A stretch of 64,000 bases of DNA. Origin: Mycobacterium sp. Root135 (lineage in GTDB: Bacteria > Actinomycetota > Actinomycetes > Mycobacteriales > Mycobacteriaceae). The notes beneath the pieces are model-generated. The model did not search any database and was not told the DNA's origin. It worked only from the letters and a program-made list of their open reading frames with translations. A program made the position numbers and the translations under genes. The stretch spans positions 108,074-172,073 of the forward strand of contig NZ_LMEZ01000006.1 of NCBI RefSeq assembly GCF_001426545.1, in the 5' to 3' direction. Shown piece by piece: positions 25,318 to 33,849 of this stretch (positions within the stretch are counted from its first letter, which is position 1; each line of letters begins with the position of its first letter).

Positions 25318-26756
25318 GACGACCGCGCCCCCGGCGCGTCACGTCCGGCCCGCGACTGCAGCGCGGTCAGGATCTCCCCACCGAGCAGGGTGACGTCGCC
25401 CGCACCCATGGTCACCACCGCGTCACCCGGTCGCGCCGAACCCGCCACCAGATCCGCGACCGCGGAGAAGTCGGGGACGTATCGCACCGGGACGCTCACG
25501 TGCTCGGCGACACTCGCCCCGCTGACGCCGGCGATGGGCTGCTCGCGGGCGGCGTAGACGTCGAGCACGAACACCTCGTCGGCCAGGCTCAGCGCCTGCC
25601 CGAACTCGCGGGCGAAGGTCTCGGTGCGCGTGTAGAGATGGGGCTGGAACACTGCGATGCAGCGGCCCGGCCTTGCGACCGCGACGAGCGCCTCGAGATC
25701 CACGCGCACCTCGGTCGGATGGTGCGCGTAGACGTCGAAGACGCGCACGCCCGCCGCCGTGCCCACCGACTCGAGTCGACGCCGAACGCCTTCGAACGCC
25801 GCGAGGCCGTCGAGCACCGTGCCGACGTCCGCGCCCGCTTCCACCGCAGCCAGCAGTGCCCCGAGAGCGTTCAAAGCCATGTGTCTGCCGGGCACCGCCA
25901 ACCGCATACCCCTCGGCTGGGATTCTCCGGCGAGGTCGACGGTGGAGACACTTCCCATGCCCTGCTGCTGCCAATTCACCAGCGCGCCGGCAAGATCCAC
26001 GCCAGCACTGCCGTAGCGCAGCACGCGGACGCCGAGGGCGGCCGCGCGGTCGCCCAGTGCCGCCGCTCCAGGATCGTCGGCGCAGACGATCAGGGCGCCA
26101 CCGGGCCGTAGCCGACCGACGAACTCGTCGAACACCGCGACGTACGCCTCGACGGTGCCGAAGAAGTCGAGGTGGTCGGCCTCGATGTTGGTGACCACCG
26201 CGACGTCGGGGGTGTACTGCAGCAGTGAGCCGTCGCTCTCGTCGGCCTCGGCGACGAAGATCGCGCCGCTGCCGTGGTGCGCGTTGGTTCCCGCCTCGCC
26301 GAGATCGCCGCCGACGGCGAAGGACGGGTCGAACCCGTTGCGCTGCAACGCCACGACGATCATCGACGTGGTCGTGGTCTTGCCGTGGGTGCCCGTCACC
26401 ATCACCGTGGTGTAGCCGTCCATCAGACTGGCGAGCACCGCGGGTCGCAGGATGACGGGGATGCCGCGGCGCTGGGCTTCGACGAGTTCGGGATTGTCCT
26501 TGGGTATCGCCGCGTGGGTGCTGACCACCACGGTCGGCCCACCGGGCAACATGTCGAGCGACGACGCGTCGTGTCCGATCCTGACCTGGGCGCCACGGGC
26601 GCGGAGCGCAGCCACCCCGCGCGACTCCTTGGCATCCGAGCCGGACACCAGACCGCCGCGGTCGAGCAGGATGCGCGCGATGCCGGACATCCCCGCGCCG
26701 CCGATGCCAACCATGTGCACCCGCTGCAGCGCGGGCGGCAACTCCCTCGGGCTCAT
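25314..26756 (-). CDS. murC: UDP-N-acetylmuramate-L-alanine ligase
   Basis: Adds L-alanine to UDP-MurNAc using ATP; cytoplasmic. At 480 aa it is full length. Visible features are HMVGIGGAGMSGIA (UDP binding, 14-27), the ATP P-loop GTHGKTTTT (122-130), AEADESDGS and the H-H-P-T-E motif in YAHHPTEVR. The residue before that Tyr is Val where I would expect Asp (usual form DDYAHHP), a substitution to check. It overlaps murG at the start (ATGA) and ftsQ at the end. Confidence 0.97.
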   Translation of the reverse strand: MSPRELPPALQRVHMVGIGGAGMSGIARILLDRGGLVSGSDAKESRGVAALRARGAQVRIGHDASSLDMLPGGPTVVVSTHAAIPKDNPELVEAQRRGIPVILRPAVLASLMDGYTTVMVTGTHGKTTTTSMIVVALQRNGFDPSFAVGGDLGEAGTNAHHGSGAIFVAEADESDGSLLQYTPDVAVVTNIEADHLDFFGTVEAYVAVFDEFVGRLRPGGALIVCADDPGAAALGDRAAALGVRVLRYGSAGVDLAGALVNWQQQGMGSVSTVDLAGESQPRGMRLAVPGRHMALNALGALLAAVEAGADVGTVLDGLAAFEGVRRRLESVGTAAGVRVFDVYAHHPTEVRVDLEALVAVARPGRCIAVFQPHLYTRTETFAREFGQALSLADEVFVLDVYAAREQPIAGVSGASVAEHVSVPVRYVPDFSAVADLVAGSARPGDAVVTMGAGDVTLLGGEILTALQSRAGRDAPGARSS

Positions 26757-27970
26757 CGCGCGCCCCGGTGTTCGGTGGCCAGTTCGAGCGCGACCTCGGC
26801 GACCCGGCGCGCGGCGTCACGGTGACCGGCCAGGGTCGCCGCCGCCGTCATCTCCGTCAACCGCGGCGGATCCGACAGCAGCACGCGGACCGTCTCGGTG
26901 ATGAACTCGGGTGTCAGATCCGCATCCGCGATCAGCAAGCCCCCACCGGCGCCGACCACGGGCAACGCGTTGAGCCGCTGCTCGCCGTTGCCGATCGGCA
27001 GCGGGACGTACACCGCCGGCAGGCCCACCGCGGTCACCTCGGCGACCGTCATCGCGCCCGACCGGCAGATGACCAGGTCGGCAGCCGCATACGCCAGGTC
27101 CATCCGGCTGAGATAGGGCACGGCGACGTAGGGACGGTCGCCGACCGTCGGCACGCGCAGCTGCAAAACGTTCTTCGGGCCGTGCGCGTGCAGCACCGCG
27201 ATGCCCGCCGCGGCGAGGTCGTCGGCCGCGCCGGAGACGGCCCGGTTGAGCGACTGCGCGCCCTGTGAGCCGCCGAAGACCAACAGCACCCTGTCGTCGT
27301 CGGAGAAGCCGAAGTGTGCCCGTGCCTCGGCGCGCAGCGCCATCCGATCAAGGGACGTGATGGATTCGCGCACGGGGACCCCGACCACCTCGACGCGTCG
27401 GCCGAGACCCGGATTGGGCACCGCCGCCAGGACGCGCCGCGCCGAACGGGCACCGACCCGGTTGGCCCAGCCCCCACGCGCGTTGGCCTCGTGGATGACG
27501 ACGGGCACGACGCTTCGTCTCGAGGCGCCGCCGCGAGCGGCCAGGTAGGCGGGCAGGGCGACGTAGCCGCCGAAGCCGATCACCACGTCGGCGTGCACCT
27601 CGTCGAGGATCGCCCGCGTCTGCCGGACCGCGGAACGGACCCGCAGCGGGAGCCGGACCAGGTCGCCGGACGGTTTGCGGGGAAACGGGACGGGCGTGAT
27701 GAGCTTCAGGTCGTAACCGCGCTCGGGAACCAGCCGTGTCTCCAGGCCGCGCGCGGTACCGAGGGCGGTGATCCGCACCGTTGGGTCGAGCGCGACGAGG
27801 GCGTCGGCGACGGCCATCGCGGGCTCGATGTGCCCTGCGGTGCCTCCGCCGGCGAGGACCACCGAAACGATTCCCCCGTCGCTGCGCTCCTGCCCGCCGG
27901 ACACGACTCGCCCGTCGCTACGATCCTGCCCGCCGGAGACCGCACCGCGAGGGAAACCAGGGTTGCTCAC
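26753..27970 (-). CDS. murG: UDP-GlcNAc transferase MurG with extra N-terminal repeats
   Basis: Membrane-associated GT28 glycosyltransferase that converts lipid I to lipid II. Family motifs: VVLAGGGTAGHIEPA, VIGFGGYVALPAYLAA, IHEANA, VFGGSQGAQSLNRA and CRSGAMTVAEV, then GNGEQRLNA. The GTG at 27970 overlaps the ftsW stop (GTGA) and gives 405 aa. About 25 residues precede the first GGGTAGH strand and consist of SNPGFPRGA followed by two copies of SGGQ-[DE]-RSDG, encoded by a 36-bp tandem repeat. These are unlikely to be catalytic. An internal GTG just before VVLAGGG could instead be the native start. Confidence 0.95.
   Translation of the reverse strand: MSNPGFPRGAVSGGQDRSDGRVVSGGQERSDGGIVSVVLAGGGTAGHIEPAMAVADALVALDPTVRITALGTARGLETRLVPERGYDLKLITPVPFPRKPSGDLVRLPLRVRSAVRQTRAILDEVHADVVIGFGGYVALPAYLAARGGASRRSVVPVVIHEANARGGWANRVGARSARRVLAAVPNPGLGRRVEVVGVPVRESITSLDRMALRAEARAHFGFSDDDRVLLVFGGSQGAQSLNRAVSGAADDLAAAGIAVLHAHGPKNVLQLRVPTVGDRPYVAVPYLSRMDLAYAAADLVICRSGAMTVAEVTAVGLPAVYVPLPIGNGEQRLNALPVVGAGGGLLIADADLTPEFITETVRVLLSDPPRLTEMTAAATLAGHRDAARRVAEVALELATEHRGAR
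27875..27937 (-). repeat. in-frame tandem repeat at the start of murG
   Basis: Two 27-bp copies (27875-27901 and 27911-27937) differing at two positions, 36 bp apart, so exactly 12 codons. They encode the SGGQxRSDG motif. A related sequence is found inside fadD15. Confidence 0.85.
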
Positions 27971-29565
27971 CCGTAACGCTGACCTTCCAGAGGGCGAGCC
28001 CGACGACTCGACTGACGCTGACGGTCTCCATGATGCCCTGCGCCCCTCGCCGTCCTGCCGGCCGGTTCCGCCGCGCCACGTCTGCGATCCTCGGCAGGTT
28101 TGCGAACGGGCGTGGGCTTGCCCTTGGAACCCGCCTTCGACGTGGGCTTCTTCGGGCCGGCCTTGGCCGCCGCGGGTTTGGCGGACTTGGCCTTGGACTT
28201 GGGGGGCTTGGGCGGCTTCGGGGATCGCGGGGGCTTGTCCGGTCGTGTCCGCAACCGGTCGCGCGCCGTCTCGAGTCGGGACGGGACGTAGGGCTCCGGC
28301 AACGGCAGTCGCAGCAGCCGGTTGAACCGGTCCTCGCGACCGGACCGCAGGGCGGCGACCGCATCCGGTTCGTGGCGCGCCGCGTTGGTCATGATGCCCA
28401 GCATGAACAGCGTCGTGGCCGTCGACGTCCCACCCGCGGAGATCAACGGCAGCTGCAGGCCCGTCACCGGCAGCAGGCCGACGACGTAGCCGACGTTGAT
28501 GAAGACCTGGCCGAGCACCCAGAGCGTGGTCGTGGCGGTCAGCAGTCGCAGGAAGGGGTCCGCGGAGCGCCGCGCGATGCGCATGCCGGTGTAGGCGAAA
28601 AGACCGAAGAGGCCTAGCAGCCCGGCCGCGCCGACGAAGCCGAGTTCCTCTCCGATGATGGCGAAGATGAAGTCGTTGTGGGCGTTGGGCAGGTAGTTCC
28701 ACTTGGCGGTGCCCTGACCAAGCCCGTCGCCGAAGATGCCGCCGTTGGCCAGCGCGTAGCGGGCTTGGCGTGACTGGTAGCCAGAGCCCTGCATGTCGTC
28801 GCCCGGGTTCAGCCACGACTGCACCCGGTCGGATCGATAGCCCGCCGACATGGCCAGAATGCCGGCGGCCACCACGACTGCCGCCATCGAGCTCAGGAAG
28901 ATTCGCAGCGGCAGGCCGGCGAACCACAGCAGGCCCAGCAGGATGATGCCGAGCGAGACGGTCTGGCCGAGGTCGGGTTGCAGCACGATGAGCAACAGTG
29001 CGATGAAGGCGCCCGGGATCAGCGGGATGAGCATCTCGCGCACCGACGCGCGCTCCATCCGGCGTGTGGCCAGCAGATGCGCACCCCAGATGGCGAAGGC
29101 GATCTTGGCCAGCTCCGAGGGCTGCATCGAGAAGCCTGCGACGACGAACCAGCCGCGGGAACCGTTGGACAGCTTACCGATGCCGGGGATGAGGACCAGG
29201 ATCAACAGGATGATCGTGAAGATGAAGCCGGGGAACGCCAGCTTGCGCATCAGCGCCACCGGCGTGCGCAGGGCGATGTAGAAGGCGACCAGGCCGACGA
29301 CGGTCCAGAGGACCTGTTTGGCGAAGATCGCCCACGGGGAGCCGTCCTCGTCGTAGGAGTGCACCCCCGAAGCGGACAGCACCATGGTCAGCCCGAGCGT
29401 GACGAGCAGTGCGGCGACGGCGGTGACGAGGTGGAACGACGTCAAGGGTCGGCTCAGCCAGGCCCCGAACCGGGTGCGGGGGACGGCGTCGACCGTGCTG
29501 GTTGCGGTGGCGCCGTTGCCGGAGTGGGGTTTGCTGCGGCGCAATCTAGCGAAGATGTCGGTCAC
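27967..29565 (-). CDS. ftsW: FtsW, SEDS peptidoglycan glycosyltransferase
   Basis: Polytopic SEDS protein (532 aa, about 10 helices) polymerising lipid II at the septum together with PbpB. Landmarks: WFVVAGFSMQPSELAK, AQPDLGQTVSLGI-like QPDLGQ, the DGLGQGTAKWNYLPNAHNDF loop and LLPVTGLQLPLISAGGTS. The C-terminal tail is long, Pro/Lys/Arg-rich and ends LEGQRYG like mycobacterial FtsW. GTG at 29565 starts MTDIFARL. Its end overlaps murG (GTGA). Upstream is the 149-bp gap in place of murD, so translational coupling is broken here. Confidence 0.96.
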   Translation of the reverse strand: MTDIFARLRRSKPHSGNGATATSTVDAVPRTRFGAWLSRPLTSFHLVTAVAALLVTLGLTMVLSASGVHSYDEDGSPWAIFAKQVLWTVVGLVAFYIALRTPVALMRKLAFPGFIFTIILLILVLIPGIGKLSNGSRGWFVVAGFSMQPSELAKIAFAIWGAHLLATRRMERASVREMLIPLIPGAFIALLLIVLQPDLGQTVSLGIILLGLLWFAGLPLRIFLSSMAAVVVAAGILAMSAGYRSDRVQSWLNPGDDMQGSGYQSRQARYALANGGIFGDGLGQGTAKWNYLPNAHNDFIFAIIGEELGFVGAAGLLGLFGLFAYTGMRIARRSADPFLRLLTATTTLWVLGQVFINVGYVVGLLPVTGLQLPLISAGGTSTATTLFMLGIMTNAARHEPDAVAALRSGREDRFNRLLRLPLPEPYVPSRLETARDRLRTRPDKPPRSPKPPKPPKSKAKSAKPAAAKAGPKKPTSKAGSKGKPTPVRKPAEDRRRGAAEPAGRTARGAGHHGDRQRQSSRRARPLEGQRYG

Positions 29566-29714
29566 GGTGCCTACCGGGCCGCACTCGTCACATGAGTCAC
29601 ATTGTTCACAACTGGCTCATTTGTCACTAGCACCCCAGAATCCTCCCCCGTCACAGCCCGAGGTCGGTGGACATCCGACGCGTGTCGCGGAATGACCGCC
29701 CGGTGAAGCGCTGG
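29566..29714 (-). other. murD-less gap between mraY and ftsW
   Basis: Mycobacterial clusters normally carry murD (about 480 codons) between mraY and ftsW. Here only 149 non-coding bases remain, the only long break between mraY and murC. It contains TCACA at 29588, 29597 and 29606, and TCACT at 29624, all in 9-bp phase. A short open frame on the minus strand (about 20 codons) has no MurD-like motif. No MurD candidate exists elsewhere in the window. Confidence 0.75.
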
Positions 29715-30794
29715 CTACGCACCCACGGAGGCGAGCCACTCGCTGTAGAAGAGTGCCACCCCCAAACCGCACGCAATGGCCGTGAGCAGCCAGAACCGGA
29801 TGATGACCGTCGTCTCCGCCCACCCCACCAGCTCGAAGTGATGGTGGAACGGCGCCATCCGGAACACCCGCCGACCCGTCGTGCGGAACGCCAGGATCTG
29901 CACGACGACCGACGTGACCTCCGCCACGAACAACGCCCCGAGGACGATCGCCAACATCTCGGTGCGACTGGTCACCGACAGTCCCGCGATGATCCCGCCC
30001 AAGGCAAGCGACCCGGTGTCGCCCATGAAGATCTTCGCCGGCGCGGCGTTCCACCAGAGGAAGCCGATGCAGGCACCCGCCGTCGCCGCAGCGACCAACG
30101 CCAAGTCCAGCGGATCGCGGACGTTGTAGCACCCGAGGCCGGGGCTGAACGCGCACGCGTTGCGAAACTGCCAGAACGTGATGATCACGTAGGCCGCCGT
30201 CACCATCGCCATCGCACCGGCCGCGAGGCCGTCCAGCCCGTCGGTGAAGTTCACCGCGTTGGACCAGGCGCTGACCAGGATGACGCAGAACAGCACGAAT
30301 ACCGCGGGTGCCAGCGTGACGGTCGCGATCTCGCGGACGTAGGACAGCTCCGGGCTGCCGGGTGTCAGGCCGTCGTCGTTGCGGAACTGCAGGACCAGCA
30401 CGCCGAAGAGCACCGCGGCGGCCAGCTGGCCGACCGTCTTGGCGGTCTTGTTGAGCCCGAGATTGCGTGAACGCCGGATCTTGATGAGGTCGTCGACGAA
30501 GCCGACGGCGCCCAGTGCCGTGGCCAACCCCAACACCAGCAGGCCCGAGGCCGACGGCCCTTCGCCGTCGAAGGCCAGGCCAACCAGGTGCGTGCCGAGG
30601 TAGCCGGCCCAGATGCCCGCCAGGATGGCGACGCCACCCATCGACGGCGTGCCACGCTTCTTGTGGTGGCTTGGCGGACCGTCTTCGCGGATCTCGTGCC
30701 CAAAGCCCTGCCGGGTGAACACGCGGATCAGCGCGGGCGTCAACAGGATCGACACCGTCAACGCAATGCCGACCGCAATGAGAATTTGCCTCAT
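29715..30794 (-). CDS. mraY: Phospho-MurNAc-pentapeptide transferase
   Basis: Ten-helix membrane enzyme that attaches phospho-MurNAc-pentapeptide to decaprenyl phosphate, making lipid I. Family motifs: GHEIREDGPPSHHKKRGTPSMG, VNFTDGLDGLAAG, GDTGSLALGG and the histidine loop APFHHHFEL. At 359 aa it is full length. The ATG at 30794 overlaps the murF stop (ATGA). Its TAG is followed by the gap where murD would be expected. Confidence 0.98.
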   Translation of the reverse strand: MRQILIAVGIALTVSILLTPALIRVFTRQGFGHEIREDGPPSHHKKRGTPSMGGVAILAGIWAGYLGTHLVGLAFDGEGPSASGLLVLGLATALGAVGFVDDLIKIRRSRNLGLNKTAKTVGQLAAAVLFGVLVLQFRNDDGLTPGSPELSYVREIATVTLAPAVFVLFCVILVSAWSNAVNFTDGLDGLAAGAMAMVTAAYVIITFWQFRNACAFSPGLGCYNVRDPLDLALVAAATAGACIGFLWWNAAPAKIFMGDTGSLALGGIIAGLSVTSRTEMLAIVLGALFVAEVTSVVVQILAFRTTGRRVFRMAPFHHHFELVGWAETTVIIRFWLLTAIACGLGVALFYSEWLASVGA

Positions 30795-32293
30795 CCGGTG
30801 GCCTGATCGGCTACGAGCGCGTCGGCCAGCGCAGCAAGACCCGCCGACTTCGAGGCCTTCACCAAGACCACGTCTCCCCCGCGTAATTCGTCGCGGAGCA
30901 GCGCCAAGGCGTCATCGGTGTCGGCGACCATGACGGACTCACTGCCCCATGACCCCTCCATCACCGCCCCGTGGTGCATGGCGCTCATTGATCTCCCGGT
31001 TCCGACGACGACCAGTCGAGACACATCTAAGCGCACTGCCAGTCGACCGATGCTGTCATGCTCGGCGATCGCGTCCTCGCCGAGTTCGCCCATCTCCCCC
31101 AGGACCGCCCAACTCCGGCGACGGTCGGCGCCGGGATCGGATCCGCCGCGGGCCATCCAGGCCAGCGCCTTGAGCCCTGCGCGCATCGAATCGGGGTTGG
31201 CGTTGTAGGCGTCGTTGACGATCGTCACGCCGTCGGCGCGGGTGGCGACCTGCATGCGGTGCCGTGACACGGGTCCGGCCGCCGCGAGCGCGTCCCGCAC
31301 CTGCTCGAGGGTCGCGCCGCACTCCAGGGCGACGGCCGCCGCGGACAGCGCGTTGGACACCTGGTGGTCGCCGTGCACGGCGAGCGCCACCTCGATCTGT
31401 CCGCCGGCGGCATGCAGGGTGAACCGCGCCCTGGCCAGTTCGTCGAGCATGACGTCGTCGGCCCAGATGTCGGCGCCGACGGACCGCCCGACGCGGACCA
31501 CGCGCGCGGCGGTCAGCTCGGCCATCGCCGCCACCGCCGGGTCGTCGGCGTTCAGAATTACCACTCCCGACGCCGGAACCGCTTGCGGCAGTTCAGCCTT
31601 CGTCGCGGCAATGGCTTCCCGCGAGCCGAACTCCCCGAGGTGGGCGGTGCCGACGTTGAGCACGACGGCGATCGACGGCGGGGCGATCCGCGCCAACGCG
31701 GCGATGTTGCCGGTGTGACGTGCCGACATCTCCAGGATTAGGTAGTCGGTGTCGGTGGTGGCTCGCAGCACCGTCCACGGATGGCCCAGCTCGTTGTTGA
31801 ACGACCCGGGCGGCGCGACGACCGTGCCGAGGGGTTCGAGCACCGCGGCCAGCAGATCCTTGGTGGACGTCTTGCCCGACGACCCGGTGACACCGACGAC
31901 GACGAGCCCGCCGGCGACGAGCTCCGCGGCGACCGCGGCGGCCAGCTTGGCCAACGCCTCGAGCACCGCGGCGCCCGATCCGTCCGAGTCGAACTCGAGC
32001 ACGCTGGCCCCGGAATCCGCCGGGACGGCATCGGGCCGCACCACGACGGCGGGAACGCCGACCGGACGGGCGGCCAGCACGGCGACCGCACCCGCCGCCA
32101 CGGCGCCCGCGGCGAAGTCGTGCCCGTCGGACCGCGCCCCGGGCAGTGCCAGGAACAGCCCGCCGGGGGTGACGGCGCGCGAGTCGAACTCGACGCTTCC
32201 GGTGACGACCAGAGTCTGCGCCTCCTCGACCGAGACGTCGGCCAACTCACCGCCGACGATGTCGGCGATCTGGGCCAGCGTCATGGGAATCAC
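30791..32293 (-). CDS. murF: UDP-MurNAc-tripeptide:D-Ala-D-Ala ligase
   Basis: Cytoplasmic Mur ligase that adds D-Ala-D-Ala to UDP-MurNAc-tripeptide. ATP P-loop GVTGSSGKTSTKDLLAAVL, EMSARHTGNI and NDAYNANPDSMRAGL are characteristic of MurF. Length 500 aa. The GTG at 32293 overlaps the murE stop (GTGA), and its own stop overlaps mraY. All catalytic blocks are present. Confidence 0.97.
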   Translation of the reverse strand: MIPMTLAQIADIVGGELADVSVEEAQTLVVTGSVEFDSRAVTPGGLFLALPGARSDGHDFAAGAVAAGAVAVLAARPVGVPAVVVRPDAVPADSGASVLEFDSDGSGAAVLEALAKLAAAVAAELVAGGLVVVGVTGSSGKTSTKDLLAAVLEPLGTVVAPPGSFNNELGHPWTVLRATTDTDYLILEMSARHTGNIAALARIAPPSIAVVLNVGTAHLGEFGSREAIAATKAELPQAVPASGVVILNADDPAVAAMAELTAARVVRVGRSVGADIWADDVMLDELARARFTLHAAGGQIEVALAVHGDHQVSNALSAAAVALECGATLEQVRDALAAAGPVSRHRMQVATRADGVTIVNDAYNANPDSMRAGLKALAWMARGGSDPGADRRRSWAVLGEMGELGEDAIAEHDSIGRLAVRLDVSRLVVVGTGRSMSAMHHGAVMEGSWGSESVMVADTDDALALLRDELRGGDVVLVKASKSAGLAALADALVADQATG

Positions 32294-33822
32294 GGCGTCA
32301 CTCCGAGGGCGTTCAGTGCGCGAGCCAATTCGTCGCGATCGTCGAATGGGCGGGTCTGGCCGTGACTGGTCTGCCCGGCCTCGTGTCCCTTGCCCGCCAC
32401 CAGCACGACGTCACCCTCCCGTGCCCACCCGACGGCGAAGTCGATGGCGGCCGCCCGATCACCGATCTCCTCGACCGCGGCGGGACCGCCTGCAGCTCCC
32501 GCGACGACGGCCGCCCTGATGTCGGCGGGGTCCTCGTCACGGGGATTGTCGTCGGTGACGACGACGAGGTCGGCCAGTTCGGCGGCCGCCCGACCCATCG
32601 GCGCCCGCTTGCCGGGGTCGCGGTTGCCACCGGCCCCGACGACCACCGCGATGCGGCCGCGAGTCTGGGCGCGCAGCGTCTCCAGCACCGCGCGCAGTGC
32701 GCCCGGCTTGTGCGCGTAGTCGACAAGAGCGAGAAAGTTCTGGCCGCAGTCGATCGGCTGAAGCCGACCGGGCACCGTCGCCGTCCGCAGCCCAGGCGCC
32801 GCCTGCTCCGGCGACACGCCCACCGCGTCGAGCAGAGCGGCGGCCAGCAGGGTGTTGGCGACGTTGAAGTGCCCTGGCAGGCCGATCCGCAGTCGGTGGT
32901 GCACACCCGCCGGGTCGACGGCGAGGAACTCCTGCCCGCCGCCGTCGAGGGTGCGTACGTCCTGGGCCCGCCAGTCCGCCTCGTGGCCCGCGACGCTCAC
33001 CGTGACGGGCCGCTCGGCGCGGGCGGCGATGGCGCGGCCACCGTCGTCGTCGACGCAGACCACCGAAACGTCTGCGTGCGTTGACGACTGGGGCTCGAAC
33101 AGGCGCGCCTTGGCGTCGAGGTAGTCCTCCATCGTGGGATGGAAGTCCAGGTGGTCACGCGAGAGGTTGGTGAAACCGCCCACCGCGAAGTGGACCGCGT
33201 CGACGCGACCCAGCGTCAGCGCGTGGCTGGACACCTCCATCACCGCGGTGTCGATCCCGCGTTCCAGCATCACCGCGAACAGCGCCTGCAGGTCCGGCGC
33301 CTCAGGCGTGGTCAGCGCGCTCGGCTCGTCGCGTCCGTCGATGCGGATGCCGACCGAGCCGACCAGGCCGGTCACCCGTCCCGCGGCCCGCAGCCCGGCC
33401 TCCACCAGATAGGTGGTGGTGGTCTTGCCGGAGGTGCCGGTCACCCCGATCACGCGCATGTGTTCCGACGGCCTGCCGTAGACCTCTGCCGCCAGGTCTC
33501 CGAGCACCGACCTCGGCGCGGAATGGACCAGAAGGGGCACGGCCGTACTGCCGGCAATGACCTGGGCGCCCGCCTCGTCGGTCAGCAGCGCGACGGCGCC
33601 CTGACGGACGGCGTCCGCGGCGAACTTCGCGCCGTGGGACCGGGCGCCTGGCAGCGCGGCGAACAGATCGCCGGGCTGGACGTCCTGGCTGCGCAGCGTG
33701 ACCCCGGTGACCCGCGGTGATCGCAGTGATTCTGAGGCGACCCGAAGCTCTGCGTGCACACGCTGGGCCAATGCGGCGAGGTCGTCACCGGCGGGACTCG
33801 AGGGACGCAAGTTCATGGCCAT
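32290..33822 (-). CDS. murE: UDP-MurNAc-tripeptide synthetase (meso-DAP adding)
   Basis: Adds meso-diaminopimelate to UDP-MurNAc-L-Ala-D-Glu. The ATP P-loop GVTGTSGKTTTTYLV lies near residues 126-140; HLDFHPTMEDYLDAK and VDYAHKPGAL are conserved; DNPRDEDP near residue 425 is the meso-DAP specificity motif. Length 510 aa. Start ATG at 33822; a second ATG two codons in is also possible. The overlap with murF at the end indicates coupling. Confidence 0.97.
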   Translation of the reverse strand: MAMNLRPSSPAGDDLAALAQRVHAELRVASESLRSPRVTGVTLRSQDVQPGDLFAALPGARSHGAKFAADAVRQGAVALLTDEAGAQVIAGSTAVPLLVHSAPRSVLGDLAAEVYGRPSEHMRVIGVTGTSGKTTTTYLVEAGLRAAGRVTGLVGSVGIRIDGRDEPSALTTPEAPDLQALFAVMLERGIDTAVMEVSSHALTLGRVDAVHFAVGGFTNLSRDHLDFHPTMEDYLDAKARLFEPQSSTHADVSVVCVDDDGGRAIAARAERPVTVSVAGHEADWRAQDVRTLDGGGQEFLAVDPAGVHHRLRIGLPGHFNVANTLLAAALLDAVGVSPEQAAPGLRTATVPGRLQPIDCGQNFLALVDYAHKPGALRAVLETLRAQTRGRIAVVVGAGGNRDPGKRAPMGRAAAELADLVVVTDDNPRDEDPADIRAAVVAGAAGGPAAVEEIGDRAAAIDFAVGWAREGDVVLVAGKGHEAGQTSHGQTRPFDDRDELARALNALGVTP

Positions 33823-33849
33823 GACACCTTAGCGGCCAAATTCCTGGGC

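Noticed and set aside
26753..28927. A 724-codon minus-strand frame running into MurG
   Set aside because: Sequence before 27970 is low-complexity frame shadow of ftsW; MurG motifs start only after the ftsW stop.
29566..29714. Short minus-strand frame as a murD remnant
   Set aside because: About 20 codons with no MurD motif; too short to judge as a remnant.
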